A stretch of 64,000 nt of DNA from Branchiostoma belcheri (lineage: Eukaryota > Chordata > Leptocardii > Amphioxiformes > Branchiostomatidae), in NCBI RefSeq assembly GCF_001625305.1, contig NW_017802658.1:187839-251838 (forward strand). Reading direction: 5' to 3'. This document shows, piece by piece, positions 1-13,300 of this stretch (the first letter of the stretch is position 1; every line of letters starts with the position of its first letter). The notes under the pieces were generated by a model. The model ran no database searches and was not told where the DNA came from. It saw only the letters and a program-made list of their open reading frames with translations. The translations under genes and the position numbers were made by a program.

Positions 1-152
1 TTGGACACTTTGTGGAATTGATGTTAATTAGCAAAGTATTACTCAAACCTTTTGAATATTCATTCATAATCATAAACAGTATAAGCTGTACATAATGTTA
101 GTCTGGTTGTCAGTCAGAAACTTAACTATATACAACCTTCCTTCCACTATAG

Positions 153-3100
153 GTGTTAATGAAGAGACCACCTCATTGGTTGTCAAATTCACCGATCAGC
201 TTTTGGAAGAAGGGCTGACCAATAAGGTGCTGGCTCTTGTAGAGGGTCTGGACTGGACTGCCGAAATGACCAAGCTAGAAAAAGAGAGAGGACTGGGAGA
301 CCAGAAACACAGAAAACAGGTAAAAATTCATAAAAAATTCTGAGTTTCTTTGTTAGAATTTAATGTTTTTTTTTTACAGATATTAATTATCTATTGTTTT
401 GTTGTGAATATTTTTTCCATTCTAGAACCACAATAGTTTCTTGTATGTTAACAGTGAAATTTTGAACTTTTTTTTCACAGGTTGCTGATCTGTACAAGGA
501 GGTAAAGATGTCCCTTGCAGAGTGCCTGTTCTGCTGGGCCTGCCAGACACCTCTGCCCAAGCAGGACACGCTCCGTCTGATCAGGCACCTGAAAAAGGTG
601 AAGACAGTCAGCCCTGATGGGAAGCTGGAGGCCCCAACATTGGCCCTGCTCATGGCCCTGTTGTACTGTTTCGATGTGAGCGTTTTGGAGCAGGCAGTAG
701 ACGAAAGGGACGGTAAGTTTTTATAAAAGTTTTCCTGAATTTAAATCTGTTTGTTTGCTTAAATATTTGTTTATTTATGGGCTCAACACTACATGGGGGT
801 TTCGAGAATATTTGTTGCTGAAAACAACTACATGGGGGTTCAAGAACACTGAAAAGCACTGTATGAGGGTTTCGAGAATATTTGTACGGGAAAGCTCTGT
901 ATGGAGGTTTTGAGAACAATTCTCACGAACACGGGGGGTATTGGTGTTAAATGGAAAAGCTAGGTTGATATGGAACAGTCCATGTTGAAATGGGGCGGAA
1001 GATGAGAGTGAAATTTGCTCTCAAGCAAATGTCGGCCTTTCTCATGACAATGTTTTTCTGTTTTTCCAGATATTGTACAGCGTCTGCCAATCCTGACTGA
1101 TCCAACATACATAGCAGCAGTGCATAAAGAGCTGATGTCTATGGAGCCATGGGGGGTCCCGGGACTGAAGGCAGCTGCACAGATCAGCTGGGCTATCACT
1201 CTCAGGGCCATCTCACAGTACCCTGAAGCTGCAGGTATGTGGGGGATCGAACTACGTTTTTCTGCATGCCTGCACTGGATGTTTCAACTACAGGGTGCAA
1301 AATACTGGGTGCATGTGCACCTTATTGCACCCAAATCTGGAGCTGCGCACCCAATTTTTTTCTGTGGGTGCACCAGTGCACCCAAATATTTTCCTAGGTT
1401 TATGTATGTCAAGATTTAAATGTATAGTAGTATACATATAGACTCTTGATATCTTCTTGTCTCCATACAGAGTATGGAGAATATCTGGAGACAGATGAAC
1501 AGCTGGTAGACCTGGCCCTGGATAACAACGTGTTCCTGTACCTGAGTCAGGCTGTCATCGCTACAGACACCTTCCACACAGAGGTAGGGCAGTATTACTT
1601 CTTAGAACCCTAGTCCTGCGGAACCCATATATATACATGGTTTGCACATACTCGTACAGTACCATCTGTATAGAGAGAGTTTTGATAATCACGTATACTA
1701 TTTTTATCTTGTCTGGGAAGTGTTTTTGTAGAACTATAAAGGTAACATATGCAAAGCAAATGCATAATGTTTACCTTCGCATATGGTCTGCTCTGTTAAT
1801 TCTTACTCAAACACATTCATATATATGGATAGACAGAAGTCTAAATCCCTCCTGCTATAAAATTGTAACATGATGTAACCCAACTCTAGTTACCATGGTG
1901 ACAGACGTCTGGTTCGGGTCATTGACCTTATTGGTTTGGAGAAGAAAAAGAGAAAACAGGAAAAACAATATGTTTTCCTTTGGTAAACATAATCAAAAAC
2001 TGTTTGAATGTTTGCAGGAATTCTACGTCAGACGTTTGCACACCCTGGTGACAGACTTCCTGGTACTGATGCCGCTGAAAGTGAAGGAGCTCCGTAGTCA
2101 TGGCGACGAGGAGGCGCGTATCCTGGCACTGGCCGCGGCAGAGGGCGTGGAACCACCACCGGACATCAGGAGGGGCTTCGAACATCTCATGACCCTGGTA
2201 ACACTGGTTATTTTTCAGTTTAAAAGTCTTGTTTTAGTCAGATATCTTTAAAACTACTGACGTTTTAGCTATCAATTATGGAACTGGCCTCTGCAGAGAA
2301 CCATTAACAGAACTGGTAATGTTTTAGTGGCTTGGCGGAAGGAATGTGATAATGGGAAAAAATTTTGTATCATTTCAACAAAAATTTCCACAGGAATTTT
2401 GAGTAAAAAAATTTGCTGACCTATTAGAATTAGTTTAATAACAGTTTTTTCTATTCCCTTTTCCATTATGTTCAGTCTGTAATACTTCACTTAACTCATT
2501 GTTTTTTTTTTACTTTAGATTGCTGACTTGTATGGGAAGGACCCACAGAAGTTGCAGCTGGCCCTGGAGTTTTGGTGCCCGCCAGAACCGTCCCTCAGTC
2601 CATCAGGCTCTTTTCTGGCAGGGCAGCACTACAGGCCCCCACACAGACAGGTGGGTACCTTGTGCCCCCCTCCCTCTACATGCCTTTATGATTTATATTT
2701 TTGTCCTTGGCCCCTCCCACCCCAATGTGAGCCTGTGCAAGTTTGTGAGGACTGGTTAGTGCCCCCCTTCCACTTTGCATCTTAGGCCTAGGAAAAAAGA
2801 TGTGTTTCCTGTTTCAGTCCTGAAAAAATTGGATTGGTAGATAGGGATAATCTTTTTTTCTTTCTTTTTTTATTAGACTTTGGCAATCTCTAGTGATCCA
2901 ACTTATACAATACAGTTTAACAAAGTAAAACTTGCATGAGGACACCTTTATTTTCCTAATTTTTTTATGTTTTTCCCTCCCACAGGTGAGCTTGTACAAG
3001 TTTGTGAGGATAGCAGGAGACCTGGTGCCCCCCTCCCTCTTTGTGACTTACTGATTTTGATGTTTTTCCCTCCCCCGCCCCCAGGTAAGCCTGTACAAGT

Positions 3101-6100
3101 TTGTGAGGATAGCAGGAGACCTGGTGCCCCCCTCCCTCTTCGTGCCTTACATCAGCATGCTGACAGGACTGGCTAACGGACCACAGTGTGCCCACTACTG
3201 TTTCTCCTTACTCAAGGCTAACGGTAAATCTTACACACTGCTGAGATGTTCTTTATTTTCAAAATTGGTTACTGCAGTTTGTATACATGTCATGGTATAT
3301 ATACAGTGTTACAGACTCTCCATAATGTAGAAGGAGATTCATAAATCAAAACATAGGACATCTGAAGTACCCTTATAATGTTTTAAATTATTGGTCAAGT
3401 TTTGAGATCTCCAATATACATCTCGTAATATTCTATGTGTGCTACAACAAATGCAGTATAATTTAAAAGGAGAAAAATCTCCGTCAGATGACATAGGAAA
3501 TTACGTATACTGTGCATTCATGAATAATGACTCTTGAGTTTACATTCAATTTTGGAGAAGTGTCCTCGAAAGTTGAAAACTTAGAGATACCGGCACCACA
3601 AAAGTGTACAATGTACACTATATGTACAGTACCACTGTATCATGTCTTGATTTCTGCACAAATACTTTGAATGGCTTCATCATATAAACAGTAGACCAAC
3701 TGAGCAAGAATTCTCAATATGATATCTTGATGCAAATACAAAATGTATCCCTTTCCCCCCAACAGGAGGCACTGGTGCAACAGTATCGTGGGATCATTTC
3801 TTCAACTCCCTGAGCCAGTACTACCAGGGTCTGCGGCAGGAGTTAGCCAGCTCTGCAGACGCTCGCCATCACGTGTACCGCCATCCTGTCCGCAGTATCA
3901 CGGCACAGGAACTGGACGGACTGCTGTCTGTACTCAAACTCACCGAGAAGATAGCTGAGGAGGTGGGTGGGACAGTTCCCAGTCTTTGCGTGTTTTTTTT
4001 GTTTCAGATGTTCTATTCAACAACTATCCTAGCAAAGAAGGTACTTTAATTCACTTAATATTCGTGGTAACAGTCTGAGAAAAATAAACATGTAAAGTTA
4101 CACGGTACCATACGTTCGTGGTGGCAGCAGGTGCAGCAAAAAGAAAGCAAATCATTTGTCTTTCACGGTATTGATAAGGTCACAGTACAGAAGTATGTAA
4201 GTCCGGGAAAAAATTGTTATTTACAGTAAAAGTAAGTGATGATACTAAACCTTGGTGACACATATAGTCACATAGGCCTCTGAATATTTTAGTCAGATTG
4301 GTAAGTAAATAAAAAGCCACGCCAACATTTTGGTAGTCCTTCTGCTACCTTCCTCCCTTTGGTGTGGCCTAAAAAACAACTGTGTCAAATTAGGGCCATA
4401 TCACACTAAATGCTACGTAAGTTAACACAATTTCCAGTAAAGCTTTAAGTCCTTTTTAACCCTTAGGCCATACCAATTTAATTTCTTGGTTAACGGATTT
4501 TTCTAGAAAAATAATGGAGCGGGCGGGCGAAAAAAAAAATAAAAATAAAAACAGGCCTAGACATCGTATTATGGCCCAAAATGGTACGATAGGAGCCATG
4601 AAGTCAACACACGAGGCTGGTTCAAAATTTAAACAATGAATTTTGAACTTTTAATGAGACCATTGCATTGAAAGATGGAATAACTGTAACTGCTGGGATG
4701 AAAAGGTCTGTTTTCAACTGTTCAGGGCAAAATATGAGCATTTTGCAGTTGATTCTGGATTTTTATTTTTATTTGCAAATCTGAAAAAAATGAAGCGGCG
4801 AATCCGTTAACCAAGAAATTAAATTGGTGTGGCCTTACTGACTGTTATATATAGTGTTAAATAAGTTAACACAACATCCAGTAAAAACCCCATTTTCCAC
4901 CATTGTGTTCCTCAGGATGAGAACTCTCGGCTGGCGCTATGTGAACACCCCCACTGGATGCCGACCGTGCTGTTCTTCGGCCTGCTGCAGTGCCCGGTCC
5001 CGTCCGAGCTGAAGGCAGCGCTCATGAGAACCCTGGCCGCGCTCGCCAAGTCTCCGGAAATCGCCGCAGGGCTCTGGCAATCTCTGGAAGTGGCACAGGT
5101 TTGTACATGACGAATCCCTTTTCTTTAACCTTCAGCACACAAAGGAGCTGTTTGGCTACCAGTTTTCTATTGCTTACGGGGTTAGGCAGCAGGGTGATGG
5201 TTAAAGCACCTTAAGTCATAACGCATTTCTGCACACTCAACACTGAGTTGGTAAATGGAAGGCATGTCATTAAGTCTTCTTTTTTGAGCCAGTGGTCTTT
5301 TTATAAAGTTCTAAGGTGTTGTATTTTTTTCTCCTCAGATCCTGCAGACAGTCCAGCCCTCAGGACAGACTGTCCAGGCAGCTGGCATACAGGTTTGTAC
5401 TTTTACACATCTATACACATCTATACATGTTATGAGACAAAACTCTCAAGTTTAAAATCCACCTTCCTTTAACAAAGACTGGAGGTACATGGTTGAAAAT
5501 TAGTTTGAATCCAAATTCTTTATTAGAAGATACATTATCATCATCATCATCCTTCTCTTTAAGAGGTATAGCATACTAAGTTACAGTTTGGATTTCATAA
5601 CACCGGTTATGACCGCTACCAATACAAAAATTTTCATGCTTCATTTGTAATAATAACTAATATGCATCTGCAATAACCATTCCAGGTTGAGTTAGAAGAG
5701 ATAGAGGCGCGAGGAGAGGAGTACCCGATGACTCGAGCCTTCCTCCACCTGGTGGACAGACTGACAGACATCGCCGTCCCCCCCAGTCTGGGTGCCGGGT
5801 ACCGTGCTCCGGGGTTCGATCCCTATCTGGACTTCATCCTGGAGTCCGTGTTCCTCAAGTTCAGCACCAGGGCTTACAAAAACCCTGAGGAAAAGGTGAG
5901 GAATTTTTTCTCATGTTACACTGTACCAGACAAAAAGATTAAACCAGAAAATATGATTGACACATCTATCATAAACATTGTGAGGAGCTTACAATCACTG
6001 GGGTACAATGTATAGAGTCTGGCATCAATTGCTACATGAATATATCATACGAGACTAACCTACTTTACAGAGACTAATGTAGGGTGGGATAAGATTGTGC

Positions 6101-7313
6101 TTTTACATTCAATGCAATGGTTGAATTGCTAGCATTTGGGCATTTTTGAAGATACTATTCTTTTTTCATGCAAAAGTTTCAAGAATTTGAAAGAAATATA
6201 CCAAATAGGACTGAGGAAAACCATCTGACACAAAAGGAAATGAATCTCATTATTATGACATATTTTACTTCTCTTCTGCTGGAGATTTTCCTGTTAGAAA
6301 GTATAATTTGTAGAAAAGCAGTTTTCTTTTGTCTTTAGACAAAGTGCTCAGTCTCTCCATTTCCATTTCTCCACAGTGGCAGGTCACATCAGGGGTTCTC
6401 CAAGTCCTCCATAAACTGCTACAGTACCACGAAATGTCACCAGAGGACTTTGTGGACCAAACCATCGAGGTTCAGGGGGGAGGGACGACCGTTGCGAACA
6501 AGCCGCCTGGGCACACCCTCCTCATCCACATGTTAAACGACAGTCCCCTGCTGAAAACAATATTACAGATTATAGACGAGGCTGTTAGGCTGATGGAGCA
6601 GTATGTACCATTCCCAGGTGGGTAAGAAAGGATAGGATATGGAACACACCTATAGAGAAAACGGTTTGGCTCTAGGCCTAGAAAAATGTTGTGTTTTCTG
6701 TTTCCTGACTGACCCTACCCTTTTTTGTGTGTGGACCCCTGCAAGGGACAAAATTTTTAAGCAGATTTTGGTATAGAGAAGTATGGGATGAGACAAGCCT
6801 GTAGTTAAAATAGTTTAACTCTAGGTTGTACAAGGAATCTGTATATACAAGCATATGGTGGCAATACAAGAAATTTGTACAATATTTTGAGAATGATTCA
6901 ACTTTTTTCTCTTGTTACAGAAAGTACAGTAGATTCTCTAAAATTAAATATTTCAAACATATTGCCATGTGCCTGGTAAACTGGTGTGTTACCCCGAAGG
7001 GCAGTTACATGTACATGTATACCAACCAGCTATACAGATACCGAAGATTGTGTGCTATGCTGTACTGGTTGTACTGGCTATACAGATACTGACATTCAAA
7101 TTTGAAATTCCAACTGTTCCCAGGTAAAGAAGACCTGGAGAAGTCAGCCCTGCTGTGTCTACAGATGTTAGAGTCCACGTTTGACAAACAGGACCAGTTC
7201 ATGGCCGTCCTGCGCGACCAGGGATCCTCTGTCATGGCCGCTCCACTGGACGAACTGTTGGTCGGAATCAACCCTCGCACCGGCAGGGCTGACCACCTGG
7301 TCAACATCGCTAG
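153..7313 (+). CDS. NUP205: NUP205 exons 1-13 of the window (N-terminal solenoid)
   Basis: Coding exons: 153-319, 481-712, 1070-1234, 1471-1583, 2018-2197, 2519-2650, 3085-3223, 3766-3962, 4916-5098, 5339-5392, 5686-5895, 6377-6617 and 7124-7313. Each is preceded by AG and followed by GT, and end phases run 0,1,1,0,0,0,1,0,0,0,0,1,2. Exon 1 starts with two bases that complete a codon begun upstream, so the gene enters the window mid-transcript. Exon 7 carries the conserved stretch around residues LANGPQCAHYC. Exon 10 is only 54 bases. Introns are mostly 150-950 bases and hold dispersed repeats, described separately. The ATG at 95 that opens the first open frame lies in intron and is not a start. 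Confidence 0.9.
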
Positions 7314-10300
7314 GTCAGTCTTTTAAGTTCTTTATCATCTGTCATATTGCTATAAATAATTACTGAACACCGCAATTTTTATCACATATTCAACCATATC
7401 TTGAAAGTTCATCTGAGTTGGTAGAAGTCATTATGAAGCAGTTCATAATTTATTATTTCTGCCAATGTGGTCATGATGTTGAAAAAATCTCCAGCAATTT
7501 TTTTCCACTTAGTAAAAGTCCTAATGTAAAGACTATAAACAAAATATGATGTCTGATCATTTCCATGTTTGAAGTTGTAAATGAACTTTTAGAATTATTT
7601 TTTTATTCAAGGAAATAAGCATGGGACATTAGATAAAGCAATAAGGTTTTGCAAGCCCAAGTGTAGCTGCTCAGTCTATATTGTCTGTATTCAACATGCA
7701 CATTTTTGGAATACAACAGTACAAGATAGCCTTGTACATACATGTATATGCCACATAAAAGTTCTTGGGAAGATTTAGTCAGTATCTGAGTTCCCCCTAC
7801 TTTGGTTTTGGAAATTTTTTTAGGTTTGTGGAATACAACAGCAGCAGTCCAGAGCTGGCCCTGTGAAGATTCAGTTAGATCTATTCAGCTTTTGAGCTTT
7901 GTGTAATTCAGTACCAAAACAGTGGTGTTAATGTGTTTTGTAGGTTTGTGGAATATAACAGCAGCAGCCCAGAGCTGGCCCTGTGCAGTGTGAAGATCCT
8001 GTGCTGGATCTGTCTCTCCTCTGCATCACAGAGTGAACTAGTCGGAATGTTCACTGCACAACAGGTCAGTACTCTTAACTTTTTTGTTTGTTTGTTTGTT
8101 TCGCATAACCAGTAAACTGCCTTTTCAGGTGTAACACACCAGTTTTGTACATGTAAGTACACGCTGCATAAGACCGGACCATAAGGTCTTCTGCATACTT
8201 CAATCTTTGGATAGTTTAATGTCCTGTCCTAAGGACTGCATCCCTTTCCAGTAGTTTGCATGTAAGATGAGCGACACAGCTGGGATTCAAACCCATGACT
8301 TCTTGGTCCAGAGACAGCATCCAGACAGGACCGGGCCTACTTTTTTGAGTCTCCATTCAGATGTAAGAGTGCTGACCATTGTACAGTAATGTTATGCTAA
8401 TGATTATAGCTGTGATACTGAATGCCTCTGTTCTCTACAGGATGTGTCCCAGAGCCTACTGCATGGGTTTGTGGAGTGTTTGGAGACAGATGATATAGAG
8501 GACAAGGTAGACAACACAGAACAAGGTACCTGAACTCATTTTTAACTTTTTTTTCCTTCTAGGCATTCTAAAAAGTATGTTGTTACCTCATTTACACATT
8601 ATTTGAAAAAGAAAATTTACTGGAGTTTATATGTTTCTTGCAGATATTCCTAAATCTACTGTCCTCCTAAGTTTTGAAATGACTTTTTTTGGATTAAAAA
8701 AATTAATTTTCTTATACAGAAGATGCAGAGCTGACAGCATCCCAGACGCGCTGTTCCACCAGACAGCACATCCTCCAGCTGCTGTTACACTCCCTGGACC
8801 AGCCGGCACCCAACCTGGCCCACTTCCTCCTGGGCTTCCAACTCAGGAAACCTGTGGTCAAAACTAACTTACAGGACCCAGGTACTGTAAGCTTGTTCTT
8901 TTTGCTTGCTTGTACAATGTAGGAAAAACCAGACTTCGCAGCTTCCCCGAGCATTGAATTATCAACACAAGCTGCACTACTTGTTCCTGACATGAAAAAA
9001 TATCAGTCATCAAAAAATCTAAACCAAAACAAAAGATACGAAGACAGAAAGTTCTGCTGCAGTACCAAGGTCAGCCTCCAGGAAGCCCAAATCTGACCTT
9101 GACTTTTGTCTTTGCAAGACCTATCTACATACATGTACCAAATATCATCACAATCCAAAATCAGTGTGTTGATGAGATGATGTCATTAAACTAAACTTAG
9201 TCTATAAATTTGTCCCTCAAAACACACGGAAAAGCATTTCAGATGGTCAAGATTTCAAACTATTCCTGGGAGAGCATGCTTCCAGAACCCACTAGGATTG
9301 TGGCCTTGGATTGAAATCTTACTCCTTTGGTGCTCAACATGATGTCATGTGAAACAAAATTGAGATGACAGAAAAAAAAATCCCGCTGGCTAGAACACTG
9401 ACAATGTTATGACTTTCCTTCTAAGCCAATTGTGCCTCCCTTTTTCCTAAGTCAAAAGATACAAAAATCAGAGTTTTCTGCACTCAGGTCAGCCACCAGG
9501 AGGCTAAAATTGCCCATTTTTTCTCCAGGTGTGTTGGGATCTCCTCGCACCTGTCTCCACTCCATACTGGGTGTCCTGGATGCCGGGGTGGACTCTGCAG
9601 GGGGTCCCGGCTGTATCCATGACAACCCGCAGCTGTCTGAGCTGGCGTACAAGCTGGTGTACCACCTGTGTGCCAACACGGAGACCTCCGACCCCACCAT
9701 GCGCTACCTGCGCACCACACATGACTTCCTGTACAGACAGATGCAGCATGTGCCTTTTGCAGGGAAACATGCTGGTAAATAGTAATAAACATGTACCTAA
9801 CTTCATTATTTGTTACCAAAATTCTGGTGTATTTTTCTTGAAAGTCTTCAAAAGCTACTACATGTATCATTGTATGTAGGGACTTTTCATTTTGTCTTGA
9901 ATATCTGCAAATCTGTGTGTAAAGCGAGAAGTAATTTTTGCCAGTAATAGTAGAAAAAATTCTGAGCAAGAGCATTTTTAGGACTGTGAGTTACAATTTG
10001 ACACCACCCTGGCGTTTTTGTCACCATGGCATTTGAATCACCCTTTCTAAAAGTATGAATTGTTTTCAGGACAAAGCTCTTTGAGCGCTGGACAAAGAGC
10101 TGGTGTTCACAGGCTACATTGTAACCATATTTTTCTTAATAACTGTTATTATATATAGATCATCAGTGTAGTCTTTTGCTTAGCGTCATAAGAAAAATTC
10201 ACAGAATTCATTGGGTTTTTTTTTCACAATGTTTGTCAGACCTGGACCCAGTGTTGTTGCTGAATCAGCAGTCCTGGCTGCTGAAGTCTGTTGCCATCGA

Positions 10301-13300
10301 GCTGCGTCTGACGTCCCTGAACAGACAACGCTCGCACACGCAGAGGTTACTCAGTCTGCTGCTGGACGATAACGCCTCACAGATCAACACAGGTGGGATA
10401 AACAAACAAACAAACGTACAAACACACACACACACACACATATATGCAAACATATCTATCACACATGCACACACAGCTGTACACATGCTAAAACTGTCCT
10501 ATTAGACCACCCACTAGACAGGTCAAGCATCTTAGCAGAACGTACTACGTATACACCCGCGAAACCCATAATGTACAAAATGTATTGTGCGTAGCACTTC
10601 GGCAGAACGTCTCATATAAGGCTGTATTCCCGCATATAAGGTTAATGTCCTGTCTGTAGTTACCAAATGTTGTGTCAGAAAAGATATCCTCTGCAACAGG
10701 CAAAATTCTAATGCATCGGTGACCAAAGATCCAATGAAAAAATGGAAAAATCAGGGTTTTACGCAGGCACAGTACATTCTGCTCACAGGTTGTAACTATA
10801 GACATGATTGTTAATGCTTGTGTCAATGGAAAAAATGTATCTATAAAGTATGGTCACATGGGCAAGGTGGTTGTTACAAAGAGGTGGTCACTTGTACAGG
10901 TTTGACAACCTCTAGATGTGACTGAACACTTCATTTGGTCAAATTAACATTTATGTTAATTTTTCTGGGTTTATTCTTAGTGACTATACTTTAATTACAT
11001 CATGTCATATTTATGCATGCAGAAAAGTCATCTGTGACGTTTGAGGTAGACAGAACTACTTTTACAACCAGCATGTTTGGTGGACTGCAAACTTATGGTG
11101 GTGTGTTTAATTTTGTTTTACATGCTGTGATGTGCTACATGTATGCTGTTTTTGTTTTTTCCTTATTTTTGTGATCTTGACTGCACCCTCTTGCACCTTT
11201 TACTCTGTTTATATTTACATTTCACCATAAATTGTGGTAGAGTGACATTTTTCACCTCTATACATGTACATGTATGTACATGTATGTTTCACTTAGTCCA
11301 ACTATTCTTTGTGTGTCAATGTCAAAGTAATGAATTTTTCAGAATTCATTACTTTTTCTCTTTCTTCAGTGCACTTATTGTAATTTGTGTGTGTGTGTAT
11401 ACATAAAGTTTCAGTTTCAGATTTTTAAAGATAAATGCTACATAATATTATTATCATTAGTAATAAGTCAACTAATACTTGGCAGGGTCAATGTCTACCT
11501 GACAAACATTTCAAAAATGTTTTTAAGATAGGTAGGTAGGACAAAAATTTAAGCAATAATTATTTCAAGTAACAGCATCCCAGCTTAATTTTACCTTAGT
11601 TCCAAATTTGTCCGAACCTTCCCATGATGCCCCAGGAGCGCCGACCAGGAGGAAGATCCTGTCTCTGCTGGACTCACTGGACTTCACGCAGAATTACCCA
11701 GAATCCCCTCAGCTGGACTTCATGAACCCTGTGGTGATAGAACAGGTCATGCAGGCCTGTCAGACCAAGAACAAGGAAGGTACGCACATCTTGGACATTG
11801 TTTGGTTCTTTGTTTGTTTGTTTGTTTGTTTGTTTGTTTGTTTGTTTGTTTTCAAGGCTTGAAATACTTTTCCTGCATACTTACACAGGAGCAGGTAACA
11901 TTGAAAATTACCTGCACCAGACAAATTTTACCTGCACCACTCAGAATGTAGGAAGTATGGATCACACTAAAAACTGTTCAGAAACTATTGCCATTTATAA
12001 TTATTATTTTTTTTAAGCCTCATAGGTTCTAACAGTCAATGCAGCAAAAAAAAAGTCCACATATGTCAATAACCCTAACCACAAGACAACTTTGCCGCCT
12101 AGTTGCCGCCTAGTTATTCCTGCACAGCGGCGCACCAGAGGTAGCCACGTCTTTAAATACAATATTATTCCTGCAACGAAAGACAGTTTCAAATTCTCAT
12201 TTTTCCCACGCTCGATACGAGAGTGGAACAGTTTACCTGCCCAGGCCATACAGGCACAATCTGTGGAGGCCTTTCGGGCCTCCCTACCGTGAGGTCCACG
12301 CACCTCCCCCCCCCTCAGCGATACCCCTTACGGGGTTGTTGGAGGAACTAAGAAGAAGAAGAAGTTGTTCAGTCATCATTGTCATATTGGTGTCTATGTA
12401 TTATTATTTTTCATTTCATTGAAGTTTGTACAAGGACATAAGAGTTGACAAATGTTCCTTCCCATTGCAGGAGTGAGTCTGTGTAATGTAAAAGCCCTGC
12501 ACAGGGTGTTGGTGGCAGAACTCAACGCACTGCAGGGGTCAACAGCCGCAGGACAGCGTCCTCTTATCACTGAGGTAAGGACATGTACATGAACTTCATC
12601 TGTTATCTGATAAATAGCCTTGTGATATCCAAACACTTAGATTACATCTTTCTGTTGTTTTTAAGTTATTGATTTCCATACAGTTATTCATCCAAGTTAT
12701 TGATCATGTGATTCACAAATTTTTACAAGCAGGATTTCCCACCTAAAATTTCACAAGAATATCCAACCTCTGGTTAGGTGCATTCATGTGCATTTATCAA
12801 ATGTGTATTGACTATGCTAGCAACAAATATGGAAATTCAAGTTTTACAGTATGGCAAACATCTACATGTAGTAAGTGAGATGTAAGAATTCCAATATGAT
12901 GTTGTCAAAACTAGGTAAAAAACAGCCAAGAAGTAGGGATTTAGGCTTATGCACATGTACTAAAATGTACATGTATGTCCTCTCATATCTAAACTATATG
13001 TACATGTAACTCTCAAGACTCCCAAGACTCTCAAGAATTATTTATTGATCAAGGGCAGTAAACTTAATACAAGTTACTGAATTGCGAATCAATGTACATT
13101 TCATTATTTTAAAATCAAGAATTTATAGTATTGCAGTCATTGAGTCATTAGGAGGTTAAAATACAAAGTCATTAGGAAGTTAAAATACAGTATCATTAGA
13201 AGGACTACAGACACCACAATAATTACACATACTACAACCACATCAACTGAAGCCTAAAAGTAACCATAACCACACCATATCTCACCCTAGGAGATCCAGT

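Noticed and set aside
95..152. ATG-started reading frame before the first NUP205 exon
   Set aside because: The 19 codons before 153 are intron: a pyrimidine tract and AG end at 152, and the protein resembles Nup205 only after it.
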